Shown here: in pieces, positions 43,830 through 51,772 of the stretch
How the letters are laid out: every line of letters begins with the position of its first letter
Numbering within the stretch: position 1 is the stretch's first letter
Origin: Micromonospora vinacea
GTDB taxonomy: Bacteria > Actinomycetota > Actinomycetes > Mycobacteriales > Micromonosporaceae
Length of the DNA: 64,000 bases
Assembly: GCF_015751785.1 (NCBI RefSeq)
Contig: NZ_JADOTY010000001.1
Coordinates: 6,758,001 to 6,822,000, forward strand
Direction: 5' to 3'
Notes under the pieces: model-generated
Databases searched by the model: none
What the model was told of the DNA's origin: nothing
Seen by the model: only the letters and a program-made list of their open reading frames with translations
Translations under genes and position numbers: made by a program

Positions 43830-43973
43830 TCATCGGCCGAAGGTCGCGTGGGCGGTCCGTGCCGCGTCGAAGCGGCGCTGGGCACGCTGCTCGGCGGTGC
43901 TGACCTCGGCACAGGAGTCGCAAAATCGGACACCGGTCACGGATGCCCTCTGTCGGCGCGTGAGCCTGAGCAT
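43830..43973 (-). CDS. small Cys-containing protein, 47 residues
   Basis: Short frame from ATG 43973 with GGGAGAG before it: MLRLTRRQRASVTGVRFCDS then CAEVSTAEQRAQRRFDAA. The CDSCAEV core with an Arg-rich helix is, as I recall, a recurring small actinobacterial protein of unknown role. CxxC could bind a metal. It lies between two ArsR genes and may belong to the minus-strand operon. Confidence 0.6.
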   Translation of the reverse strand: MLRLTRRQRASVTGVRFCDSCAEVSTAEQRAQRRFDAARTAHATFGR

Positions 43974-44025
43974 GATCTCTCCCATCCCCACTGTCTTGAC
44001 GTCTGTCGAAGCAGACAGTTGCACA

Positions 44026-44058
44026 TTGATTAGAGGGATGTCAACCTAGAGGAATGTC
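44026..44058 (+). promoter_or_regulatory. tandem operator-like repeats before arsR
   Basis: TAGAGGGATGTC (44031-44042) and TAGAGGAATGTC (44047-44058) are direct repeats with one mismatch at 16-base spacing; the second runs over the arsR ATG. TTGA...TCAA half-sites (44027 and 44041) recall ArsR boxes. The gene seems to lack a normal ribosome site, so a leaderless transcript is possible. Confidence 0.5.
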
Positions 44059-44431
44059 GAAGCAAGCTGCGTCTCTCACCCTCGCCGACGTGACCGCCGA
44101 GGCGTTCTGCTGCCAGCCCCTGGCGCAGCACCGTGTGCCGGCCGAGACCGCCGCGGTGCTCGCGCCGGCGTTCAAGGCCCTCGGTGACCCGGTCCGCCTG
44201 CAGCTGATGTCGATGATCGCCTCCGCTGACAACGGCGAGGCGTGTGTGTGTGACCTCACCCCCGCCTTCAACCTCAGCGGCCCGACCATCTCGCATCACC
44301 TCAAGAGCCTGCGCGAGGCTGGCCTCGTGGACTCCGAGCGGCGCGGCACGTGGGTGTACTACCGAGCCCGACCGGCGGTGCTGCGCCAACTCGCGGCGCT
44401 GCTCACCGTCGAACCGGTGACCGCTTCGTAG
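44054..44431 (+). CDS. arsR: ArsR-family As(III)-responsive repressor
   Basis: A 125-residue ArsR. Family core FKALGDPVRLQLMSMIASAD, the metal motif ACVCDLT (Cys64, Cys66), recognition helix SGPTISHHLKSLREAGLV and wing GTWVYYRARP. An extra N-terminal pair, Cys19-Cys20, matches the actinobacterial ArsR type in which N-terminal cysteines complete the As(III) site. It faces arsO on the opposite strand; the 3' ends overlap by 29 bases. Confidence 0.92.
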   Translation: MSKQAASLTLADVTAEAFCCQPLAQHRVPAETAAVLAPAFKALGDPVRLQLMSMIASADNGEACVCDLTPAFNLSGPTISHHLKSLREAGLVDSERRGTWVYYRARPAVLRQLAALLTVEPVTAS

Positions 44432-45512
44432 ACTGCCGGCGGCGCCGCGATCCGCCGGACTCGTCGCCAGCCAGGGCGGCGACGACGTGGGACGCGTCGC
44501 GCCCGACGCCGCGCAGGGTGTTCGACGAGAACGACCGCTGGAACTCCAACCCGAGGTAGACCAGTCCCAGGTGGGTCGTGGAGACACCCCCCACATGGCA
44601 GGGCATCCCGTCATCCAGGGCTCCGAGCGGGGCGAGGTAGTCGAGGTTCGGGCGGTAGCCGGTCGCGAAGAGCACCGCGTCGACCGGCTCGTGCGTACCG
44701 TCGGCCCAGATGACGCCGTCGGCGGTGAAAGCGGTGAACATCTCCCGGCGGGTCAGCAGGCCGGCTGTGATCGCGTCGCGGTAAACGCCGGTGTCGAGCA
44801 CGGCCGCGTGGCGAATCAGGCGGGCGAGTATCGCCCTGGGCAGCAGGTCCGCGCCCGTGACGCGGAGCCAGTGGTGCAGGTCCCGGCCCCGGATGCGCTG
44901 CGGCAGGAACTGGATCGGCGCCCGGGTGGCCAGGGTGACCCTCGCGTGTGGCGCGAGTTCGTAGGCGACCTGGATGGCGGAGTTCCCCGCGCCCACGACG
45001 AGGACCCGCTTGCCGGCATACGGCACGGGCCGCCGATAGTGCGCGACGTGCCGCACCTCGCCAGCGTAGGCGTCCTGGCCGGGCAGCACCGGCAGGTACG
45101 GATTGCCGAAGGAGCCGCTCGCGGCGACGATGCCCGCCGCGGCGATCTCGTCGCCGTTGTCGGTGTGGACGAGGTAGCCACCGCTCGGGCGCGGGTGCAC
45201 AGCGGTGACCCGGGCGCCGGTGCGGATCTCGGCGTCGATGCTCCCGGCGTAGCGGCGCAGATAGGCGACGACTTCATCGCGGGCCGGGTAGCGGTCGGGG
45301 TCTCCCCCGTCGAACGCCACGCCGGGCAGGGAGCTGTATCGGGCCGGGGAGAACAGGGTGAGGCTGTCGTAGTAGTCGGGCCAGGACCCCACCGGTGCGG
45401 CGCCTGCTTCCAGGACGACGGGGCGCAGGCCAGCGGAGAGGGCGGCGCGGGCGGCGGCGAGACCGGACTGGCCGCCACCGACGATGACGACCGGCTCTAA
45501 GGAGGTGATCAC
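44403..45512 (-). CDS. arsO: ArsO-like flavin monooxygenase
   Basis: FAD/NADPH flavoprotein of 369 residues: VVIVGGGQSGLAAARAALSA at the start, GAPVGSWPDYYDSLTLFSP-type substrate loop, second Rossmann motif VLVVGAGNSAIQVAYELAPH and LFATGYRPNLDYL. This is the ArsO pattern found in bacterial ars operons, where it assists arsenic resistance by an unsettled oxidation step. The Arg/Ser-rich tail overlaps the convergent arsR. Divergent from another arsR at 45575, probably its regulator. Confidence 0.85.
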   Translation of the reverse strand: MITSLEPVVIVGGGQSGLAAARAALSAGLRPVVLEAGAAPVGSWPDYYDSLTLFSPARYSSLPGVAFDGGDPDRYPARDEVVAYLRRYAGSIDAEIRTGARVTAVHPRPSGGYLVHTDNGDEIAAAGIVAASGSFGNPYLPVLPGQDAYAGEVRHVAHYRRPVPYAGKRVLVVGAGNSAIQVAYELAPHARVTLATRAPIQFLPQRIRGRDLHHWLRVTGADLLPRAILARLIRHAAVLDTGVYRDAITAGLLTRREMFTAFTADGVIWADGTHEPVDAVLFATGYRPNLDYLAPLGALDDGMPCHVGGVSTTHLGLVYLGLEFQRSFSSNTLRGVGRDASHVVAALAGDESGGSRRRRQSTKRSPVRR

Positions 45513-45574
45513 TCAATGATCATGTCGTCGTTTTGTTGAATGACAATATGATGGTGATGCGGGAAGGTGTGACC

Positions 45575-45904
45575 ATGGATCAGCCAGAACCGGCAGCGGT
45601 CGCGCCCGGCGTCGGACCGACCGGACTGGCGCCGGACACGCAGGAGTTCCTCAAGGCGTTGGGCAGCCCGACGCGACAGCGGATCATGATGCTGTTCTCC
45701 CGAGGCGCTGAGCTGTCCGTCGGGGAAGTCGCTGAGCAGGCCGGCATCAGCCAGGCGACGGCGTCGCAGCAGCTGACCCTGTTGCGCCGGGGTCGGATCG
45801 TGACCTCGCGGCGCGCGGGGAAGACGGTGTACTACCGCGCCGACCGCGACGGCGCTGTCGCGGCGCTGGCCGAGCTGCAGTCGTACCTCATGACCTGCTG
45901 CTGA
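45575..45904 (+). CDS. arsR: ArsR-family regulator with C-terminal Cys pair
   Basis: A 109-residue ArsR from ATG 45575 (GGGAAGGTG before it). HTH: LKALGSPTRQRIMMLFSRGA, SQATASQQLTLLRRGRIV, wing GKTVYYRAD. The protein ends MTCC, so Cys108-Cys109 are the likely As(III) ligands; there is no CVC motif in helix 3. The AT-rich divergent gap to arsO (45513-45574) holds TGATCAT and GAATGACAATATG and should contain its operator. Confidence 0.88.
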   Translation: MDQPEPAAVAPGVGPTGLAPDTQEFLKALGSPTRQRIMMLFSRGAELSVGEVAEQAGISQATASQQLTLLRRGRIVTSRRAGKTVYYRADRDGAVAALAELQSYLMTCC

Positions 45905-46116
45905 CCGCAGCCTCACGGCCGAGCCGAGACGCCAACCCCTCTCGTCCGCGCCCATCACCCCGGCGGGAATCACCTGGAAGAACAGCCACTTCAGGCCCAG
46001 GAGAAGCAGCCTCTCGGCCCAACCTCAGCTCGCCGCGTGCACCCATAGCGCTCCACACCGACCGCTGACTCGTCGTCGCTTGACAACATCGCGATTGCTC
46101 AGTGATAGTTGAGTCA

Positions 46117-46818
46117 ATGGCTATTGAGTTTGCTTCCCTGCAGGCGCGCGCCCGGGTCCACGCCGCGCTCGGCGATCCTGCGCGCCTGGCGGTCGTCGAC
46201 GCGCTCACCCTGGGCGACGCCTCTCCCGGCGAGATCGCCCACGACCTTCAGATGCCGACGAATCTGGTCGCCCACCACGTCAAGGTCCTCAGCGAAGCCG
46301 GTTTGCTCGTCCGAGGCCGGTCCGAGGGAGACCGCCGTCGCACCTACCTGCGCCTGCGACCCGAGGCCCTGGCCACGCTGACGCCAGCGCCACTGACCGG
46401 CGTGGGTCGGGTGGTCTTCGTCTGCACCCACAACTCGGCCCGCTCGCAGCTCGCCGCCGCCCTTTGGTCCGACCGCACCCACACCTCGGCGGCGTCCGCC
46501 GGAACGAAGCCCGCAGAGCGGATTCATCCGCGCGCGGTCGCCGTGGCTCACCGCCATGGGCTGCAGTTGGACGTGGCCGGCACGGCGCACGTCACGGACA
46601 TTGTGCGCGATGACGACCTGCTCATCGCCGTCTGCGACAACGCCCACGAGGAACTCAACGGCCCGGTCCGGCCCCGGCTGCACTGGTCGGTGCCCGACCC
46701 GGTTCGCGTCGACACCGACGCCGCGTTCGAGGCCGCGTTCGCCGACCTCGCCGCCCGCATCGACCGCGTCGCCCCCGTCATCACCCCCGCCACGAGTTCG
46801 GGAGACCGCCATGACTGA
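46117..46818 (+). CDS. ArsR-ArsC fusion (regulator plus LMW arsenate reductase)
   Basis: A 233-residue two-domain protein from ATG 46117. Residues 1-85 form an ArsR-type winged helix (ALGDPARLAVVDALTLGDAS, NLVAHHVKVLSEAGLLVRG) and residues 97-225 a low-molecular-weight phosphatase/arsenate reductase fold with P-loop VCTHNSARSQL (Cys103-Arg109). The distal Cys pair of classical ArsC is reduced to AVCDNAHEEL. Reads into the next gene with an 8-base overlap. It could couple arsenate reduction to transcription control, or be a regulator with a sensing domain. Confidence 0.88.
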   Translation: MAIEFASLQARARVHAALGDPARLAVVDALTLGDASPGEIAHDLQMPTNLVAHHVKVLSEAGLLVRGRSEGDRRRTYLRLRPEALATLTPAPLTGVGRVVFVCTHNSARSQLAAALWSDRTHTSAASAGTKPAERIHPRAVAVAHRHGLQLDVAGTAHVTDIVRDDDLLIAVCDNAHEELNGPVRPRLHWSVPDPVRVDTDAAFEAAFADLAARIDRVAPVITPATSSGDRHD

Positions 46819-47473
46819 CACCAGCGCGTACCTGCGCGAAGACCTCTCCATCGACCAGCAGCTCGCTCTGCGCACCGCCGCCGCCCGCCTCGCCGCCGAG
46901 TTCGACGGCACCTACGGCACCGAGACTGTGGAGCGGTTTCTGCACGCCAGCTACGACCAGTTCGCCACTGTCGGGAGTGTCCCCAACTACCTGCCCCTGC
47001 TGGCCGAGCGCTTCGCCCGCCAGCGCCTGCAGGCTCTTGCCCGCGTCGAGGGGCACCACCACGACGGCCTCCCGGTGGCGCTGTTCCTGTGCACCCACAA
47101 CGCCGGTCGCTCTCAGATGGCGCTCGGCTTCTTCACCCATCTCGCCCGCGCCAAAGCCGTCGCCTGGTCCGGCGGTAGCGAACCAGGAATCGAGGTCAAC
47201 CCGGCGGCGGTCGCCGCGATGGCCGAGCGCGGCATCGACATCTCCGACGAGTTTCCCAAGCCCTGGACCGACGAGGTCGTCCGCGCCGCCGACGTGGTGG
47301 TCACGATGGGCTGCGGCGACGCCTGCCCCGTCTTCCCCGGCACTCGCTACGAAAACTGGGACCTCGACGACCCGGCCGGCCTCGACCTGGCCGACGTCCG
47401 ACCCATCCGCGACGAAATAGAACGCCGCGTCCGCCGCCTGCTCGACGACCTCAACGTCCCCGCGAACCGGTAA
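46811..47473 (+). CDS. arsC: mycothiol-type arsenate reductase with helical N-domain
   Basis: A 220-residue ArsC. The first 80 residues form a three-helix bundle (LSIDQQLALRTAAARLAAEF, ETVERFLHASYDQFA), then the LMW phosphatase fold: P-loop LFLCTHNAGRSQM (Cys94-Arg100), DEFPKPWTDE and VTMGCGDACPVFPG. This build matches the mycothiol/mycoredoxin-dependent arsenate reductases of actinobacteria (Corynebacterium ArsC1' type), which reduce As(V) to As(III). Its start overlaps the fusion gene. Confidence 0.9.
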   Translation: MTDTSAYLREDLSIDQQLALRTAAARLAAEFDGTYGTETVERFLHASYDQFATVGSVPNYLPLLAERFARQRLQALARVEGHHHDGLPVALFLCTHNAGRSQMALGFFTHLARAKAVAWSGGSEPGIEVNPAAVAAMAERGIDISDEFPKPWTDEVVRAADVVVTMGCGDACPVFPGTRYENWDLDDPAGLDLADVRPIRDEIERRVRRLLDDLNVPANR

Positions 47474-47533
47474 TCACCGCACCCCGCCCACACCCTGCTC
47501 CGGGACGTCACTGCAATGGAAGAGAACAGACTG

Positions 47534-48280
47534 ATGACCATCGCACTCCGGCGGCGCCTGCTGGCCGAGTTCACCGGCACCGCACTGCTGGTCACCGCCG
47601 TGGTCGGCTCCGGCATCATGGCCACCACCCTCTCCCCCGACGATGTCGGGCTCCAGTTGCTGGAGAACTCGATCGCCACCGCGTTCGCCCTGGGCGCCCT
47701 GATCCTGATCTTCGGCCCGGTCTCCGGCGCGCACTTCAACCCGGTCGTCTCCGCCGCGGACTGGTTCCTCGGCCGCCGCGCCGGCACCGGCCTCACCAGC
47801 CGTGATCTCGCCGGTTACGTCCCCGCCCAGATCCTCGGGGCAATCGGCGGGTCGATCCTCGCGAACCTCATGTTCGACCTGACCGCCGTTGACTTCGCCG
47901 GCAAGGACCGCGCGGCCGGACACCTGTGGCTCGGTGAGGTCGTCGCGACCACTGGGCTGATCCTGCTGATCTTCGCCCTCGCCCGCTCCGGTCGCGCGCC
48001 GGTCGCCCCCGCCGCCGTCGGCGCCTACATCGGCGCGGCGTACTGGTTCACCTCGTCCACCTCGTTCGCAAACCCGGCCGTGACAATCGGGCGGGCGTTC
48101 ACCGACACCTTCGCCGGCATCGCCCCCGCCTCCGTACCCGGCTTCGTCATCGCCCAGATCGTCGGCCTCGCCATCGGCATCTGCCTCCTGGCCGCCCTTT
48201 ACCCCGACGCCGGGAAGGCCGCCGACCAGGTTGTCGTCCCGACCAGCGAGCGCGATCCAGCGCTCGACCCTCGCACGTGA
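47534..48280 (+). CDS. aqpS: AqpS-like aquaglyceroporin
   Basis: Membrane channel of the MIP family, about 248 residues and six helices. The pore motifs are NPV (HFNPVVS, residue 69) and NPA (FANPAVT, near 182); the first deviates from NPA, as in several ars-linked aquaporins. ATG 47534 has GGAAGAG before it; ATG 47516 is the alternative. In Sinorhizobium AqpS replaces ArsB, letting As(III) made by ArsC leave the cell down its gradient; the same logic fits this pump-less island. Its stop overlaps the next ORF (GTGA). Confidence 0.85.
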   Translation: MTIALRRRLLAEFTGTALLVTAVVGSGIMATTLSPDDVGLQLLENSIATAFALGALILIFGPVSGAHFNPVVSAADWFLGRRAGTGLTSRDLAGYVPAQILGAIGGSILANLMFDLTAVDFAGKDRAAGHLWLGEVVATTGLILLIFALARSGRAPVAPAAVGAYIGAAYWFTSSTSFANPAVTIGRAFTDTFAGIAPASVPGFVIAQIVGLAIGICLLAALYPDAGKAADQVVVPTSERDPALDPRT

Positions 48281-48453
48281 ACACCGTGCCGCAGAACGAC
48301 GAGGCACACCGGGGCCTGGTCAATCCACCCTGGCCCGCCGGCCGCTACCAGCTACTCGACCGCAACAGCGACCCCGCCGGCACCTCGCCGGGTTTCCTGA
48401 CCAGGCGCTGCTCCACCGGCCCCACGACCCATTACTGCAAGGAAGGCTCCTGA
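48277..48453 (+). CDS. 58-residue coupled ORF between aquaporin and arsC
   Basis: A short frame from GTG 48277 that overlaps the aquaporin stop by four bases and ends in TGA 48451-48453, overlapping the arsC ATG. It reads MNTVPQNDEAHRGLVNPPWP, AGRYQLLDRNSD and ends CSTGPTTHYCKEGS, with two Cys. Overlap at both ends and biased codons argue that it is translated. I recognise no family. It may serve as a coupling peptide for arsC translation or as a small metal-related protein. Confidence 0.6.
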   Translation: MNTVPQNDEAHRGLVNPPWPAGRYQLLDRNSDPAGTSPGFLTRRCSTGPTTHYCKEGS

Positions 48454-48860
48454 TGCCCGACAAGCCCAGCGTCCTGTTCGTCTGCGTGCACAACGCCGGT
48501 CGCTCCCAGATGGCCGCCGGCTGGCTGCGCCACCTCGCCGGCGACAGAGTCGAGGTCCGCTCCGCCGGCTCCGCCCCCGCAGAAACCGTCAACCCGGCTG
48601 CCGTGCAGGCCATGCACGAGGTCGGCATCGACATCACCGACCAGAGCCCGAAGCTCCTCGAGTACGCCACCGCCGAGTCGTCGGACGTCATCGTGACCAT
48701 GGGCTGCGGTGACGCCTGCCCTGTCTTCCCCGGGAAGCGCTACGAGGACTGGAAGCTCGACGATCCGGCCGGCAAGGGCGTCGAGTCCGTCCGCCCCATC
48801 CGCGACGAGATCCGCAGCCGCGTGGAGAAGCTCCTCGCCGAACTCATCCCTGCTGCCTGA
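48453..48860 (+). CDS. arsC: arsenate reductase, LMW phosphatase type
   Basis: A 135-residue ArsC that reduces arsenate to arsenite. P-loop FVCVHNAGRSQMAAGW (Cys11, Arg17), and the second redox Cys pair in VTMGCGDACPVFPGK (Cys85, Cys89), followed by WKLDDPAG. GGAAGG precedes the ATG, and the start overlaps the preceding short ORF. Second ArsC of the island, without the helical N-domain, so it may use a different thiol partner. Last gene of the plus-strand ars operon. Confidence 0.93.
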   Translation: MPDKPSVLFVCVHNAGRSQMAAGWLRHLAGDRVEVRSAGSAPAETVNPAAVQAMHEVGIDITDQSPKLLEYATAESSDVIVTMGCGDACPVFPGKRYEDWKLDDPAGKGVESVRPIRDEIRSRVEKLLAELIPAA

Positions 48861-49080
48861 CCCGTCGAAACGCTGCCCGCCGTCGGCGCCTTGGCCTCGA
48901 GTAGCAGCGCTGGGAAGCCACAGCACCCCGCCCTCAGGAAACCGCTTCCGGCAGTACCGCCCTGACAGACGGGGTATCGGCCGGCGGGGCGCGACGCTCG
49001 TCAACCGGCTGCCCCTTGGCCTCGGCTGCCGCACCGTCGCTGCTCCAGCGCAGTACGCCCGATGACAGCAGCGGGCGGGG

Positions 49081-50673
49081 TTAGGAGCCGAGCCAGCGGT
49101 CCAGGTAGGCGAACAGCCCGGTCAGGTCGGTACCACCAGCCCGGTAGCCGATGTGTCCGTCGGGACGGACCAGTAACACGCCATTAGCGCCGGGGCCGAA
49201 CCCCAACCGTCGCAAGGCCTGAGTATCGGACGTGGCGGCCGCTGCGGTGGCGTCGGGTTCGGCCAACCGGTGCACGGTGAGTTGCTCCCCAGCCAGCCTC
49301 ACGGTGTCGCCGGCAGGCCAGGCAGCGGATAGTCCACACAGCAGCAGGTGCCATCCGGACGTGGAGGTGAGCCGATGCAGCGTGCTGGCGTCTCCGGTGC
49401 CGGGCAGCGGGGCGTCGGGCAGCCGGTCCCCAGGGCGTGGACCGGTCCTCGATGGGCGCGGCCCTTCCACCGACAGCGGGCTGTTCCGGTAGCTGATGCC
49501 CAGCTGCGACACGGTCCGGAAGGCGGAGGCCCGCACGAACCGCGACGCGAGCACGACCGGGATGAGGGCGGGGGCGATCCGGGTCCGAGCGAACCGGACT
49601 GCCGGATTGGTGGACGTCGCGACAATGAACGCCCGGTCGCTGAAGCGCAGCACCATCCGGCCAACAGGCGCCCGTTCGATCTCGTAGGTATCCAGCAGGG
49701 CCGAGGTGGCGTTGCCCCGCAGGGCCTGGGCGAGTTTCCAGCCGAGGTTAACGGCGTCCTGGATGCCGGTGTTCATGCCCTGCGCGCCGGCGGGGCTGTG
49801 GATGTGCGCGGCGTCGCCAGCCAGGAACACCGAACCGGCCCGGTAGTGGGTGGCGGCGCGGTGGTGCAGCCGGAAATTGGTCATCCAGACAGGATCACGC
49901 AGGCGCACCGTCGCATCGGTGTAGGTGTCGGCGAGTGCCTGCACCTCGTGCAGGGTGACCGGGGCGTCTGGTGAGGCCACCTCGGCGGGTGGCCGCATGA
50001 CCAGCAGCCGCCAGGTCCTCGGATGGCCGAGTGGGAAGAAGAACAGCATTCCCCGCTCGGACAAGAAGACATGCGCCGTCCCCGTGTCGAGGCCGTCGGC
50101 CTCCAGGTCAGCTAAGACGAACGTCTGCGGATACGCAGCGCCCTCGAAGCCGATTCCGGCGAGGTGCCGCACGGCGCTGTGTGCGCCGTCGCAACCCACC
50201 ACGTACCGGGCCGCCACCCGCTCCGCCCGGCCGTCTCCGTGCCGCAGCGTCGCCACCGCACCGTCGACGGCACGGTCCAGCCCCACCAGCTCGACACCCC
50301 GTTCGATGTCAAGCCCCACCGCCGCGAGGTGCTCACCCAGGATCCGCTCGGTCTCCGCCTGCGACAGGAAGAGCAGATAGGGATACGCGGTGCCGGACAG
50401 ACCCAAATCGAACAGCGGCACGGTTCGCGCCCGCCCCCGTGCGTGCAGACACAGCCGCACGGCGCGGTTCCCGACGGCCACCATCTCGTCAGTCACCCCG
50501 AGACTGGCGAGCACCTCCAGGGTGCGGGGCTGAATCGCCAGGGCACGGGACTCCCGCACCCGGTCGAGAGACCGATCCACCACCCGGACCCGCACACCCA
50601 AGGCGGCCAACTGCCCGGCCATGGCCAGTCCGGTTGGCCCCGCCCCGACCACCAAAACCTCGACGGCGCTCAC
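49081..50673 (-). CDS. FAD-dependent aromatic monooxygenase
   Basis: PheA/TfdB-type FAD monooxygenase, 530 residues. Motifs: VLVVGAGPTGLAMAGQLAAL (FAD), YVVGCDGAHSAVRHLAG (DG motif), FLAGDAAHIHSPAGAQGMNT (GD motif), and the C-terminal thioredoxin-like domain ending VLLVRPDGHIGYRAGG. It hydroxylates an aromatic or polyketide-like substrate using NAD(P)H and O2. Stands alone on the minus strand, 220 bases from arsC; no cluster partners visible. Start ATG 50673. Confidence 0.9.
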   Translation of the reverse strand: MSAVEVLVVGAGPTGLAMAGQLAALGVRVRVVDRSLDRVRESRALAIQPRTLEVLASLGVTDEMVAVGNRAVRLCLHARGRARTVPLFDLGLSGTAYPYLLFLSQAETERILGEHLAAVGLDIERGVELVGLDRAVDGAVATLRHGDGRAERVAARYVVGCDGAHSAVRHLAGIGFEGAAYPQTFVLADLEADGLDTGTAHVFLSERGMLFFFPLGHPRTWRLLVMRPPAEVASPDAPVTLHEVQALADTYTDATVRLRDPVWMTNFRLHHRAATHYRAGSVFLAGDAAHIHSPAGAQGMNTGIQDAVNLGWKLAQALRGNATSALLDTYEIERAPVGRMVLRFSDRAFIVATSTNPAVRFARTRIAPALIPVVLASRFVRASAFRTVSQLGISYRNSPLSVEGPRPSRTGPRPGDRLPDAPLPGTGDASTLHRLTSTSGWHLLLCGLSAAWPAGDTVRLAGEQLTVHRLAEPDATAAAATSDTQALRRLGFGPGANGVLLVRPDGHIGYRAGGTDLTGLFAYLDRWLGS

Positions 50674-51056
50674 CGGACCTCGACCCGGCGCGAGCCGACG
50701 ACCCCGACCGGTGTCTCCAACAGGCCGGCTGAAGTCTCGAACGCAAACATGTCCACGATGTCGATCACCCAGATCCCTCGGCGCGACGCGCGACTGACCC
50801 GCCTCGACCCCACGCTAACCCCGTATCGCCAACTGCATAGGCCGGTCACCGGCGCGACGCGACGACTGGGGTTAGCGGTTTAGGCACTGCCGCCGTTTCT
50901 ACCAGTCGCTGCTCCAAGTCTGCCGGCGTCGAGGGACGCAGGCGCGGATGACATACGGCCGAAAGGTCGACCCCGGCGCGGTCATCCTGGCCGGCGCTGC
51001 GGCGAAGACGACCGGGTGACGCGCCCCTGCCGGTGGTGTCGGTTGGCCCGTCACCG
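50674..51056. other. gene-free stretch with 10-bp inverted repeat
   Basis: No credible gene in about 380 bases. CGCTAACCCC (50813-50822) and GGGGTTAGCG (50868-50877) form a perfect 10-bp inverted repeat 45 bases apart. It could be a small element end pair, an operator, or part of a long hairpin. Confidence 0.5.
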
Positions 51057-51232
51057 GCCCGCTGCGCGATCCTGATCCGGCGGGCAGGTCTGTTCGTCGC
51101 GGCGACCATCACCTAAAACGTGATCGAGGCGGTCATCGCCATCAGCGCCGGGACGATGGTGTCCTCGACCGCGGTGATCGGGTTCGGGCTCGACTCCGTC
51201 ATCGAGGTGGCCTCCGCCGCCGCCAGTGGCGC
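51057..51232 (+). pseudogene. cation diffusion facilitator fragment
   Basis: The plus strand reads ARCAILIRRAGLFVAATIT, a TAA at 51114-51116, then NVIEAVIAISAGTMVSSTAV and IGFGLDSVIEVASAAA. This is the first two membrane helices of a cation diffusion facilitator (CDF) metal transporter, in which TIAWNVIEA is normal; TAA stands in place of the Trp codon. The sequence then passes abruptly into a sulfotransferase-like frame. Dead fragment. Confidence 0.75.
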
Positions 51233-51721
51233 CGCTCCTTCGGCGAGGAGGAGTGGGACAAGGTGCCCGACGAGTTCGAGGACTGGCTGCGCGGTCCCGG
51301 TGACTTCTCGTCCAATCCGGTCGAGGACTGGTCGGCCTTCTACCAGGCCTGGGAAGAACAGGCCCAAGGGTACGACCATGCCACGGTACTGCGTTTCGAG
51401 GACCTCAAGCAGCGCCCGGTGGAGGTACTCGAGCCGGCGCTGCGCGAGCTTCCGGTGGACGTCACCGCGGACACCCTCCGCGCCGCCGCGGAGGCCAGCA
51501 GCTTCGAGCGGATGCGGGCGCACGAGGACGCCGTGCTGGCGCAGGACGCCGCAGGGCAGCAGCAACCGCGGATGATCCGCAAGGGCGCGGTGTCGGGCTG
51601 GACATCCTGGATGACACCGGGCCTGGCCGGGTACTTCTCCGATCCCGAGCTCGGTGCGGTGGCCCGGCAGTACGGATACGACCTGCCGGCACCCGTTCGA
51701 CAGGCCCAATCGGCCGGATAG
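51233..51721 (+). pseudogene. sulfotransferase C-terminal half
   Basis: About 160 residues matching the second half of a PAPS-dependent sulfotransferase: EEEWDKVPDEFEDWLRGPG, VLRFEDLKQRPVEVLEPALR, SSFERMRAHED, and the end block PRMIRKGAVSGWTSWMTP. The first half with the PAPS P-loop is missing; the frame emerges directly from the CDF fragment at about 51230. A product from GTG 51263 would lack the cofactor site. It ends 51 bases before the MFS gene. Confidence 0.8.
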
Positions 51722-51772
51722 CCGAGCCGGGGACGAGGGCGAGGACGGTCATACGGCGAGCACGGAGGACTG

